Shown one piece after another: positions 23,095-36,400 of a stretch of 64,000 nucleotides of DNA. A model generated the notes under the pieces. It had not been told where the DNA came from. It did not search any database and was given only the letters and a program-made list of their open reading frames with translations. How positions within the stretch are numbered: position 1 is the stretch's first letter; each line of letters begins with the position of its first letter. The DNA is from Asterias rubens (Eukaryota > Echinodermata > Asteroidea > Forcipulatida > Asteriidae), in the NCBI RefSeq assembly GCF_902459465.1, contig NC_047064.1:8315374-8379373 (forward strand), given 5' to 3'. A program made the translations under genes and the position numbers.

Positions 23095-23940
23095 AATAAT
23101 ACTCCACTCTGGCATTCCATCGAAACTCTTGAAAACACATCTTTATGTTTGTTCCATTCCAGTGATCATTGCAGAAAATCTCACTAATTATTGACTTTGG
23201 ATCAAGCTTTGGAAAGCTTCAGTATAGTACTAACACTTTATATAATATGTGTATACCAAGGTTCGTAGCTACATTGACTTCCAATGCTACAGTAAAGTGT
23301 CACTTGTTAGCAGTTTTAGCAGTGTTATTACTATTAAAGGGCTTATATTTTATGTACATTAATTATCCAATCCGGCATTCCATTGAAACTCTTCAAATCA
23401 CACAACGTGTGCGATACCATTCCAATGAACATTGCAGAAAATTACAATTGTTGACTTAGGAAAAACAGACTATTCGGATGACTTCGGTAGTATAATGCTT
23501 AAACACTTTAAATATGTTTTTAGCTGCATTGACTTCCAATACTACATTAAAATGCAACTTGTTAGCTAGCCTTGCTCAAGGTAGTCGCATTATTCGCTCC
23601 GAAAAGACGCCGCTGTAAACCCACCCGTATACCCTGTGCGTGGTGCGTGCGAGATCACACCGCATGACCCACCCGTATACACACTGTCACATCGTACGAC
23701 TACTGTGCACACAATTCATCCGCATTCGTACCATTAACCGCATGCGGAGGCCGTCAGGCCGACGCATGCGGATAGTGTACGGGGGCATCGTGTCGTGCGA
23801 TGTTACGCACAGTGCATACGGTTGGGTTTTAATACAGCGGCGGTCTTTTTTCGGTTTGAATAGTTCGACTGCCTTGAGCAAGGCTACTTGTTAGCAGTTG
23901 TTAAAAATGTTAAAAGCATCAATAACTAAATGTGCTTACC
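23095..23940 (+). repeat. Two-unit tandem duplication, about 270 bp per unit
   Basis: ggcattccatcgaaactctt (about 23110) recurs as ggcattccattgaaactctt (about 23374). In both units it is followed by a cattgcagaaaa block and a cattgacttccaat block in the same order. The second unit is interrupted by the foldback element at 23567-23886. Confidence 0.75.
23567..23886. mobile_element. Foldback element with 9-bp target duplication
   Basis: 320 bp bounded by tagccttgctcaaggtagtcg-type inverted ends (right end cgactgccttgagcaaggcta). The 9-bp direct repeat cttgttagc flanks it (23558-23566 and 23887-23895). The interior holds gcatgcgga palindromes. A 9-bp duplication is typical of Mutator-like transposases. 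No coding capacity is visible. Confidence 0.85.
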
Positions 23941-24166
23941 AAAAGAATCGAGCTGATATTTCTAATGACAATTGTATTATTGAAAAAAGGGAATAAACAA
24001 AAGTAACTCAAACGATGACGTAATTTCACGGTACTTGTTTTCCTTAGTCTAAATGTACATAAGAAGAGTTGGTCGCAAGAAGAAGCAGAAAGAAAGTATC
24101 AACAATAATTATATGCTCATATTGCATAAACAACTTAAGAACAAACACAATAGAAGTTCGTGCTCT

Positions 24167-24346
24167 TATAGACCTTTATCAGTGTGCAGCCATCTTGAAT
24201 TTCTCCCGTTATTATCAATGTTTCCAAACCGAGGCTAGAAGAACAAAAAAGTCTGGCTCCTATTTGCCAAATGATTATTAGCATTCATTACTGTTATTCG
24301 ATACGAGGAAGAAGACCAACGTGGTGAAAGAGTGATAAAGGTCTAT
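24167..24346 (-). mobile_element. MITE in the 3' region of gene B
   Basis: Termini tagacctttatcagtg and gtgataaaggtcta form an inverted repeat. The interior matches the element after gene A. It begins about 125 bp beyond the gene B stop codon, a position comparable with the gene A copy. Confidence 0.7.
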
Positions 24347-24470
24347 TGCACGAAAACCTATACAAACCCATGATAAGTTCTAGCGCTTCGAACAGATTCA
24401 CGTTTGTGTCGCGACTCATAGTTTGCAACATAAGTTTCCAATGATAAGTAGACTGTATAAAGTTGTTCTT

Positions 24471-27400
24471 CTAAAAGTTATATTCAGAGGTTCCCCCAGC
24501 ATACTCTTCATCGTACATTGGATTCTCCACATTCGTGCACTCCGGAACTTCTTGTCCATGCTTGTGCCAGGTGTGACTTGTGTAGCGAAGAATTCCTGAC
24601 TGGTTCCACAGTACGTTTTTGCCAAGATGGGGCAGCGACACAGTGTCATCAAGGATCGAACTTTCATCATTGCCAATAATTCTGCGCAAATATAAGACAG
24701 TCTTTAGCAAAATGGAAATCTTTTCATTATCATTTTTAAGAGGTTGTGTACACTAAAGCAGTGCACCGTGTGGTATGCGGTCATACCAATACATTTTGTT
24801 GTACCCAGCCAAACAGTGCTCATTCCGTAAAGCCCGTTTCTTACTTCATGTGAAGCTAGGGGAAGCTAGATCGAACATATCCATGCAAAGGCCTCTCACT
24901 AACCATCGCGGGCATAGTGTGGCAATACTTGTGCAGTTGACTCACACCATACTTGTAGGTGACGGTGTCCTACTGCAAAATACAGAACCGCTGTAAACAC
25001 TTAGAAGTATAAACATGTTATATATCGGTCATTTTTACCTTGGTTTACGGCCCAGATAAAAAGCAGTTGCGCCACCCACAGCTCCGACGGTCAAAATAGC
25101 AAGGATGACAAACACATACCAGTGGTTCAGTACTGAAATCTGCAAAGACAACAAGAATGTGCATGACAATGGAGATGGAATTTGCTGGTCAAGTATATAG
25201 CAAAAAATACAATCTGCATGGATACAGCGCCCCTAAAAACCGGAAAGCAATCATGGACGCAGAAGTTGAAAGCTTAGTCCCTGCATGTTTATCAAATATG
25301 CCTTTGATTGTCTATAGCCACAGAAGAGAAAGACAGCTACCAATCTATGTTGTTAACATCTCATGCCTGTGTGGCATGAGATTATTCCCCCCGGAAATTC
25401 TGTGTGCCCCCCCCCCCCCCGGAATCCCCCCCCCCCCCCATCGACGAACTGTGGACAAACTACAACGCCCTCGTTTTAATCATCCCCCTTTAGTGCATAT
25501 TGATATATAGCACGAACATCTGACGTCACACTTCGAGGCTCGAGAATAACGCAAGAGACCGGCCTAAAAAAAAAAAATGCAACACCGATGTGTAGTTTGA
25601 CCCCTGACCTCGGTCATTTCACATAGAGATGCGCTGTCAAGTGTCAGCAGTGACTACTTGGGCACTGCACGTTTATCGAACGATGATTGTATCCAATGGA
25701 ATCAATGGATCTGACACCGGGGACCTGTCTTTATCCTTGCGGATAAAGACAGGGGCCAAGTCTAATTGATATCCAATATGAGGGACAGAATCTCCGGCCG
25801 ACAGATTTACCTGGGTATGGTGTCCCAAGGACGACAAATGTGCGTCGCGTCGTGCTGAAGCGTCGCCCGTTCCGTCGCCCGTCGCGTCGTGCGTCGCGTC
25901 GTTCCTGTGACACCGTTTGCAAATGCTTTACAAGACTCCTATTAGAGACGCTATATAATGAAACATACCTTTGAGTCGTCTTCATCGTTAGCTCTGTATA
26001 TGTCATAACCCAGATAATGAATTGCCGTAACTTTGGAGGTTGCATTGACCATTGTCTCTATACGAGACTTGTCAACGTAACCAGTCAATGACTCTGTTAC
26101 GTACATTACTTTTGTGAGGGTCTCACTGGGGAAAAACAAGATATGAGAGATATTTTATCGGCGAAATCAGAGTCATAACCACAAATATCTACAAATGTTT
26201 TATTTTTAAATGTAAAAGTTGCTATTATGCAAGTTAGTTTGACGATAATTAATAGTTATTACAAAACAAAACATTACCATGAAAGAAGACATGTTAACCA
26301 TTGTGCTGTGACATAAACTAAATAAAAAGTTATTTCCACTGCCATGAAAGTGAATAGAAGAGTTTTTACTTTTTACATAAATGTCGGTTTTTTAACCTTC
26401 GAGAGTAGACTCTGTTATTCCCCTACGATCAACTTGAATCGAATTACCTTGTACCGGAAGCGTTATACTGTTCAATGCTAACCACCATTACATTGAGGTT
26501 GGTTTTTACTCGCATTAGATGGTTTGATGATATCAACAGATCTAGTAGTGACGTCATTTTTTTTTCGAAGATATGTGCTTCATAGGTTACTGATCCAATA
26601 AGAACAATGACGCAGCCAAAAGAGTTCAAATCTGTCATCAAAAGAAAAGTGTAAAAGGGTCACACTTATCGTAAACAAAGTTCACATGGTTTACCGAACG
26701 CACTTTACCTTAGTTCCACTCAGTCAATCAATACTAAATAAAGAGGTGAATGCATAATAGAGAGTGATAACGTCCCTGGGTCTCCAAAACAAGCAAAGTT
26801 TGTCTCGTATAGAGACCCACTTGAAGTGTGTAAGCTGGAAGGTAATAATCGCACATTGTAGACTTTTTTATGAGGGGTAATAGTGACGCAGATAAAGTGA
26901 AGCTATTTTGGCAGATGGGCTTTATAAGAAGCAGGGAATTCGCCATAGAGTGGCCACGGTGAGAAAGATGGCTTCATCGGGGCCATCGTCTAGTTGAACA
27001 TATGTGGATAAACAAAATATTTTGATAATTGCTTGTAATAACTTGAGAAATTACTTGAGTGTAAAGAAACTCCTAAGCTGTGAAACAACATAGTTTTACA
27101 GAGAGGGAACCTTACCGATATCACACTTGGTTCCAAAAAAGCTTTCTGCACAGGAACAGCTATATCCATTTGGTGCTTCACCTAATGGTGAACATTCTCC
27201 ATTCTCGCACGGACCTAAGGAGCAGGGTTTGTCGATAAGCTCTTTGCAGTAGTCTCCAATGTGGAAGGGGTCGCATTCACAGCTGTGGAACGAATACAAA
27301 ATCTGTATGCATCATCACCATCATCATCATGCCCAACAAATGCAATCTGGTGGGCATTGCCACAGCTGCTGTGCCCGGGACTCGAAGTCTACTTTAAGCT

Positions 27401-30400
27401 GACACAGCCAGGTGTTACGGCTGCAGCTAGCGTTAAACGACTGTGGGTCAATCCCACTTTCATAAAAGCAGGGTCATATTTTGGTAAATACTACAAAAAC
27501 AATGACCACATAAACTGACTCGTATTTATTACAAGCGGAGAGGTACGGATGTACAAAAGAGTTGAATTTAAAGATGCCTAAAGAATATTTCGTTGCAGTA
27601 TAGAAAAACTTCAAGTAACATATTATGAACTTCGCCATAGTTGTTCACTAGACTAAAACCCGGTTCATACTTTCTTCAAATGCAAAATGTGAAGCGAATG
27701 TTGACGTCATAGAGCTGTTTTTGGCAGCACAGTTTGTCAGAAGTTGTACAGAGCTCAAATATTTGATGCGGATTTGTGACGTCGAAATTCGTATCGTATT
27801 CGCATTTGCGGGAAGCATGAAACGGGCTTTTAAAACCTTTACCTAAAACCATTGTCCATTGGAACGCACGTTCCCTGGGAGCATGGGGAGCTACGGCAGA
27901 AGTCAGTCTGGACGCTGCAATCTTTACCTTCGAAACCCGCATCGCAAAGGCACAGTCCATCATAACATCGACCATTACTGCAGTCAATCTATGGGGTATC
28001 AACCAGAAAGACACACAGACAAACATTCACAAAAGTCGCATAGGAGTCGAAAAACTGTTCAGTAAAAACAACGTCAAACAACGGTAGTGGTTGCATAAAA
28101 AATGTGTTTGCCAATGGTTTTAAGTATGATTTTTCATAATAGTTGATGATGACTGTTAAAGATAAGAAAGGGCCATCTTTTGTTTAAATAAGAATAGGGC
28201 CTACTTTAAAGACACGTGGTAATAGTCAAAGACCAGTATTCTTACTTGGTGATTCTCCCCATGTGCATGAGATAACAAGTCTGTGAAAAACTGCCGCAAT
28301 TGGTCAACTCTTGTTACAGATACCTATAGAAGAAGTGAGAAGCTACCTCTTTCTGAAAAACTTTGATTCTTCTGAGGAGCCGTTTCTCACTATGTTTAAT
28401 ACTAAATACAGATCGACATTGCTCGATACCAAGTAACTGTTTATGCTTACAAGTATTTCGAGTAAATACCGATAGTGTGCAGTGCCTTTACGTTAACTTA
28501 CCTCGCAGACGCAGTGGAAACCACCAGTCAAGTCCTCACAAATCCCGTGCAGACACGGTGAGCTAGCACACTCGTCTATATCTTGATCACAGTGAGCCCC
28601 TTCATACCCAGGTGAACATACACAATGGAATCCATCAACAAGATCAGAGCAGGATCCCTGGTGACATGGAGAGCTAGCACACTCGTCTGTATTTCGGTCA
28701 CAGAAAAATCCATCAAACCCTGGTACACACACACAAGAGAAACCATCTACAAGATCAGTACAAGTTCCATGCACACATGGTGTGCTGCCACACTCGTCTA
28801 TATCTTGGTCACAGAAAGTCCCTCCGTACCCAGGTGAACAAGCACACTGGAATCCATCCACAAGATCAGAGCAATTTCCATGAACACACGGTGAGCTTCC
28901 ACACTCGTCTATATCTTGATCACAGAAAGGCCCTCCGTACCCAGGTGAACAAGTACAGGAGAATCCATCCACAAGATCAGAGCAAGTACCATGAACACAT
29001 GGTGAGCTTCCACACTCGTCTATATCTTGATCACAGAAAGGCCCTCCGTACCCAGGTGAACAAGTACAGGAGAATCCATCCACAAGATCAGAGCAATTTC
29101 CATGAACACAAGGTGAGCTAGCACAGTCATTTGTATCTTGATCACAGAGAGTTCCTTCATACCCAGGTGAACATGCACACTGGAAACCATTTACAAGATC
29201 AGAGCAATTTCCATGAACACAAGGTGAGCTTCCACACTCGTCTATATTTTGATCACAGAAAGGCCCTCCGTACCCAGGTGAACAAGCACACTGGAATCCA
29301 TCCACAAGATCAGAGCATTTTCCATGAACACACGGTGAGCCTTCACACTCATCCGTATTTATATCACAAAGTAGTCCTTCGAAGCCTGGAATGCAATTAC
29401 AGGTGAACATGTCAAGTTTCTCAAAGCAGGTGCCATTGACACAAGGTGAACTGGCGCATTCGTTTATTTCATAATCACAGTCTAGACCTTCATACCCAGG
29501 GAAGCACAAGCAGGTATATCCATTGAACTCATCAACACATGACCCGTACCTACAAGGCATGCTTGCACACTCATCTGCTTCGATTTCACAAAGGTTGCCG
29601 GTATAACCAGGTGTGCATTTGCAGGAAAACCCATCAATAAGATCAATACATGTGCCATTAATGCAAGGCGAACTGTGACACTCGTCTGTGTTGTACTGAC
29701 AAAAGTCGCCATGGTAGCCAGCTTCACAGAGACATGTAAACCCTCTGTCTTGCTCCAAACACGTGGCATTGTTTTTGCAGGTTGATGGGTCCTCTTGACA
29801 ATTTACACCATCCATGCACCTTAAAAACAATTATTAAAAACAACTTATTCAACCACATCATTTTTTTCTGAGGCACAAACACAATCCCATGTGACAAATT
29901 TGCTCTAAATGATGAAGTCATTGACTCAGTGGTGCAGAAATGGAGGGAAGTATGCGGTATAGTAAATCAAACACAACTTTAAAAAACTTTTTTTTTTCCA
30001 TAGTCACAAACACAATCCCATATGACCAATTTGCTCTAAATGGTGAATTCATTGACTGATTGGTGCAGTACTGGAGGGAAGTATGCGATATAGTAAATCA
30101 AATACAACATGATAAATGTTTGGTAGGTAGTCACTAAGAGCTCCCGTCAGTATTAGAAGTTGATAAACTAGCCAACCGATACCTAGGGAGCTAGCATCGA
30201 ATGTCTACTCTCAAATCATCGTACCTGTATCCATTCAGTTCGTCCACACACGTTTCGTTGTCGTGGCACGGAGAGCTAGAACATTCATCAATGTTAACTT
30301 CACACACCTTCCCTCCGAAGCCGGGAAGACACTGACAGCTAAATCCAGCAATGGCATCGACACAGGTTGCGTCATTTTTACAAGGATTGTTCACACATTC

Positions 30401-33400
30401 ATTTGTTTCCTCATGACAGTTCGTACCTTCGTATCCTGGTTGGCATGTACAGCTTTTGATGTTATGTAAGGAAAAGATAAATAAGGGAATCAATGTGTGG
30501 TGAAGAGGTTTTCAACTAGTGGTTTAATCCCCACGAGGCCTGGTTCTTGATAATTTTGTCGAGACGAAGTCGAGGTAATTATCAAAAACCAGGCCTCGGC
30601 GGGTTTAAACCACTAGTTGAAAACCAATTCAACACACTTTGATTCCCATTCATAAATACCTTTTCGGTCAAATACATCAACACATTTTGGTCAAAAAGTA
30701 AAATAAATGCAAACATTATAACTGTTCAATGATTTCTTTCAACACATCACCCGGCTCCAGCTATGAAATGGTAAAGCCCTCCGCCGCCCTTGGGTAAACA
30801 ACTCCTTATAATGGAATACTGTGCGCGTTGCGCTTATCGCGTGATGTGGCACAAATTATGTTTCAGCCGTTGCTCTCGACCAATAAGAAAGAAGAAACCG
30901 GTGCAAGCTTGCGTGTCACGCCCATGTGTCAACAATTTGTACTGGTCATAAACAAAGGTTTGTACACACCTACGGGACGCCCTCTCCACCAATAGGAATA
31001 GCGAAACTGTCTGAGGTATTTATGAATGTATTTTGGAAACAGCATTGATATTAATGTTGGCTAACTGAGTACTTGCTGTTGTGACGTATAACGAAACAGG
31101 AGTCAAGACCTGTCTGTCCGACTTTTGAGAGTTCTTGCAACAAAACAGAAAACGTTAGTACCGTGAACAACGTGATTATGCTCATTAGTGATTCATAGTC
31201 AAAACCAGGGGTCGATTTCACAAAGCAATTAGACTCAACTGAAGACATCAAACAGTATAGTTAAGAGCGAATTGGATTAAAGATTAATCTTTTAGCTGTT
31301 TGTGAAATCGGTACAAGAAGGCCTACAAGAGGTGTAAAGTTCGCCACTTTTACTTGTTAAGCATTATTTGTCAGTTAATTTCGATGATATAGTTGTTGGC
31401 TTGGGTCCATGCATTCAACTTCATTCATCGGGCACGACTTGTATAGACTATGTATCTTAAAGCCTGCATGGTTTGTTTTCCCCCAAATTACGTTACTAGT
31501 CAAAGTTAGTTGTTTGGCTGCTTCAGGCTTTCAAATCTACACCAATAAAGCATCTGGCACCTAGATTTAAAAACAGGCTCACCTATATCCTGCTATCTGA
31601 TCATGACAGGTTGAGTTGAAGAAGCAAGGAGAACTGTCACATTCATCCACCTCTACGTCGCACATTTCACCTTCGAATCCCTCCTGGCAAACGCAGTGAA
31701 AACCATCCAGTCTATCCACGCAAGTTCCACTATTCGCACAAGTTTGATTCAGGCAGTAGTTGATGTCAACCTGACACACACATGCGCAAGAGAGAGCAAG
31801 TTTTACTACCGAAGAAGTGATTATCAAAGAATTATCATTAAATTAGGACTAAGGTGAATTGGTATTTTTAACCTGTGCATGTAGCCACCCCTTTTAGCTT
31901 TCGCCCTTACATAACAGTGATTGTACTGTGCTACTGCTATTTCAGTATTTGTATTAATATGTGCTTGCAGTGATTGGCGGATTAAACTTTTAGTTTTTGA
32001 AGACATCTTTAGTGATACTGCGTATAGTATTTTATTATGTACAACCTACTATTGATCTCGGTCTACTTTTGAACCTCCTCCTTCAGCCCATGTTAATTTC
32101 CCCATGGGGAACGTAATATCCCGCGACCAGGATGATGTGACACCAGCCTCCATCCCGTGTTTGTACAAATACGAAAACATAATATAGTTCGACAAATTCC
32201 CTGAAAAACACTTGACTTTGAAACAAAAGTATTAGATAACAAGCAGTGAACGTCACAGCTAGCCTTGCAATATTCTTACCTCGCACAGGTTTCCATAGTG
32301 GCCTTCAGAACACACACACTGGAAGTGACCAATGAGATCAAGGCACGTAGCATTGTTGAGGCAGGGATCGGGCTCGCATTCGTTGATCTCATTTTGGCAT
32401 AAAGTGCCGTCATATCCGATTGCACAAGAACAGGTGAAGCTACCCACTTCATCTAAACACGTTGCATCGTTATGGCAGGGATTTGAATCGCATTCATCAA
32501 TATCTGTTTCACATTGTCCACCCTCGAAACCCGGCAAACATAAACAGTTGAAAGAATCAACTCCCTCTATGCAGGTACCCCCGTTGTGACATGGCGAGCT
32601 CAAGCATTCGTCGATGTCTATGCTACAATCATTTCCATTGAAGCCCGGTGCACATGTGCAGGAGAAGTCTCCGATGAGGTCATGACATGTAGCTCCACTG
32701 AGACAAGGTTGGGTTGCGCAATCGTCTATTTCACAAAACTCATCAACGTAGACGAAGTCGGGTACACACGAGCATTCGAAGAAACCGATGAAATCAACAC
32801 ACGTGGCTCCGTTTTTACAGGGTGCCGACGCACAGTCATCTATATCCACGTCACAGTCCAATCCTACGAATTTGGGAACAAGTGAAATAGCCTTTACTAT
32901 TAAGATGTGGTTCAAATTACTTAATCAACAAAAATTACCTTGGCAAAAGTTACTATCATGTTAACAACTTTCGTTTTCTTCCCATTTTAAAAATGAACCT
33001 TTTTCCTGAAGCAATTGGTACCAAACGTAGACAATTCGGTAAGCACGTTACCTGCCCATCCTTTATGGCATATCTTGGCCCCTGTAATTTTGTCGCAATC
33101 GTAGTGCCCTGTAATATCGTCGTCCGGTGGTTCGCAATACACAGTGCATTTTGACGTGTAGTAGTTCTTGTTGCAGTATACTTTAACTTGAAAATAAAAC
33201 CTACCGATGAAAAAAAAGACAACAAGTTACAGCAAGAGAAAGTATCACTCTTCCAGGTGAATAGGTCATTTAAAAAAAACTCTCTCTCTCTCTCTCTCGT
33301 ACATTAATAATGGCCTTTTGTAGTTTCACTATTTCTCGGCTACTGTTTTTTTTTTTTTTTTTTTTTTTTTACGCATCGAGCGTCAATATGCTTTACATGC

Positions 33401-36400
33401 AGTTGTGTGACTGATGCTGCGTGAGTAGGCCGTATACAGCAAATGTTTAAACTGGCGAATGATAGTCGCTCTCAAATATCGTATCAGAGGTATATTAAAC
33501 TCTTATAATTACATTCATAATAGTAATTTGCTCACAGTTCGCATCCATGGTGTTTTTCGATGTGATGAAATTGTTTCGAGGGAATATATTTCGACATAAC
33601 TGCATGATTTTTTTTTTTTTGGGGGGGGGAACGAAATAGTGTTTAGCGGGAGTGAAATAGTATTTCGAGGGGACGAATTATCTGTCGTGTAACGAAATAA
33701 AATTTTGAGGTAACGCAATAGAGTTTAGAAGTAAAACGAAAAAAAGAAATTGAAAGACGAAATAGTTTGATACATTATGTTGTTATGTTTTGTTTTACCA
33801 GTCCCTTTATATGGGTAATGTCTATAATATGATATTGTACATGAATTTACGTACTTTGACTTTGTGTCGCGCACGTCGTAGCTGTTCCACCCGGCCAGGG
33901 CCTTAGATGGTGAAGCAGGTAGTTCTACATTTCTGTAGTAGTCGCTTATCTTATCATCACTGCCAAAGCCATCTTCATCATTTGCTCGTACCTTGACTCG
34001 AAACCCACCCTAAACGCAAATTAAAAGCGAGCCAATAATGTTAACTCAAGAATATTGCGTGCCTTGTGTATAAATATTATGAAAGGCTCAAATCGGACAC
34101 TACCAATCTTTTTCGCGTAAAATGCTTCATGATCTTTTTGGAATCTTTAGTCTGCGTCAGAGATTTCTGTCCGAGTTTTAATGAAACGCGGAAACTAACT
34201 GTAGCATTTCTCTGAACAAAATTTGGGTGAGTATAACTATATGTTGCCATAACATTCAAGTTCATTAAATTTTACAATAACAATCACAAGACAGACTCGT
34301 TTGCTACATCAAATATTAAATGAGACATCTTAAATAAAGTAAATACAATAACAAATAATAGAACTCAAGGTTGTAGAAAATACAGTAAGTTCAAAGGGGG
34401 ACTACTCATCTTAAAAGCAAAACAACCGTCTTTGATCTACGAGAACTTTCACCCTTACCTTCCATGTTACTTTGTTGAAAACCTCAGGGTTTCTTATCTT
34501 GGTAGGGATGGTTGACGGGAAGTCAAAATGGTTAGTGTTTTCAAGGATTACATCAGTCCGAACGTTGTCTAAACTGCATCGGCCGAAATGATTGTTTCTG
34601 AAAAACGTAACAAAAGAAAATAATGTTATCAAAATATGTATAATTAGTATGTCCGATTTTTGGCCGATTTGACGCAGTCAATGGTAAATTTTAAACTACA
34701 AAAAGCTTTTGCTTGTATATTATTCGAACAATTTATTAGCTTTCATATTAGGTAGGCCTACTGCGCGAAAACAAAAATCACCATTGACAAACAGTAACTT
34801 ACTTAGAGACACTGGACACTATTGGTAATTGTCAAAGACCAGTCTTCTCACTTGGTGTTTCTCAACATATGCATAAAATAATAAACCTGTGAAATTTTGA
34901 GCTCAATCGGTCGATAGAAGTTGCGAGATATTAATATGAAAGAAAAAACACCATTGTCGCACCCTTGTCACACGAAGTTGTGTGCTTTCAGACGCTTGAT
35001 TTTGAGACCTCATAGTTCTAAATCTGAGGTATCGAAATCAAATTCGTGGAAAATAATTTCTTTCTCGAAAACTACTTCACTTCAGAGGGAGCTGTTTCTC
35101 ACAATGTTTTATACTATTAGTATCAACCTCTCCCCATTACTCGTAATCAGGAAAGGTTTTATGGTAGTAATTATGTTGAGTAATTACCAATAGTGTCCAC
35201 TGCCTTTAATAGATGGGTAAACAAAGATTGTGTCTGTGACATAATATTATTATTCGAAAGTGTCTGTACGTTGTTTCGTTTGTAAAAAAGCATCATTATT
35301 ATTATGTCAATGTTCGTTTACAAGTACCATTAGACCGGCCTTAAGTTAAAGATATTTGACCATGTGTTAGTTTGCTGGAGCAAACCAAAAGGGATATAAT
35401 TCTTTAGCACATAAAACTTATAATTGACGCCGTTGGATTTGTGAACATGGAACCTCCGGATTAATGTGCGACCGTTTTCAGCAACTGAGCTATCTAGCAC
35501 TACAGTCGACTTCAACCAATAACATCAAAGGTCTCAGGTAAATATTTCACGCACAAAAATGTACTTTTGTCTTTGTTCAACCCAAATTAAGTAAAGCTAT
35601 ACACAGTTAATACACCGTATGACAAAAACAAATCAGGGTAACCTTTGCTAGTAAGCAAAACTTGGCAAGCCACAGTTGTATGCATAAAAATGGGTTACGC
35701 GACGTTCGCACGTTGTTGATGAAACCTACTCGCTAAATCACCTGTAAAATAACAATGTACACTTTAACACGAACCCTTGTAAGACAAACTCTTATACAGC
35801 AAAACAATTTTAACCCATACACTTTGTTCACATTTTGCCGATTGATTAAGTTTATCACTTCCTTGTGGATGAAAGGGGCATATTGTTGTTTGTTCCGACA
35901 AGCTGAGGTGTGCAATCCACAATACCAATATCTCAATTAATGAGGAACACTTACCCGGGTGTGATGTCCTCGTCTAAGCACACTTCGAAATACATGTCAC
36001 ATTTACCGCACACAGGATCACAATAGCATGCAGCTATCATTTCGAAACTGATGAATTCAAACTCCACTGAGGCATCTGGTCTGACAGGCTGAAAGACCTT
36101 TCGACAAAACAAAACACATTCATTAAAAATGGAGCTCCATTTTATTGAGATATCAAGGTAATGGAGACTTTTAAGGTTTAGAAAGTCACCACTGCTTGAT
36201 AAAGTGATACTTATAGGGACACACGTTGCCTTGGATCTAGTATAGGACTCTTCCTCTGTAATGTTGTATAATACGAAAGTGTAAGGCCGCCAGGGCTACC
36301 TTGGATCGGTCGAGTTGGTCTATGAAAAGGGTTTGAAACCGGGGGTTATAAAACACAATAATTTATTATGGTTGGAAAGATGTTTTAGAAGTAGAATATA

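Noticed and set aside
25406-25440. CRISPR or structured repeat array
   Set aside because: Only homopolymer runs; no spacer structure, and the genome is eukaryotic.
28625-29406. Plus-strand open frames with repeated HTRLYLDHRK segments
   Set aside because: They are the antisense of the EGF repeat exon of gene B; periodicity comes from the 111-bp units.
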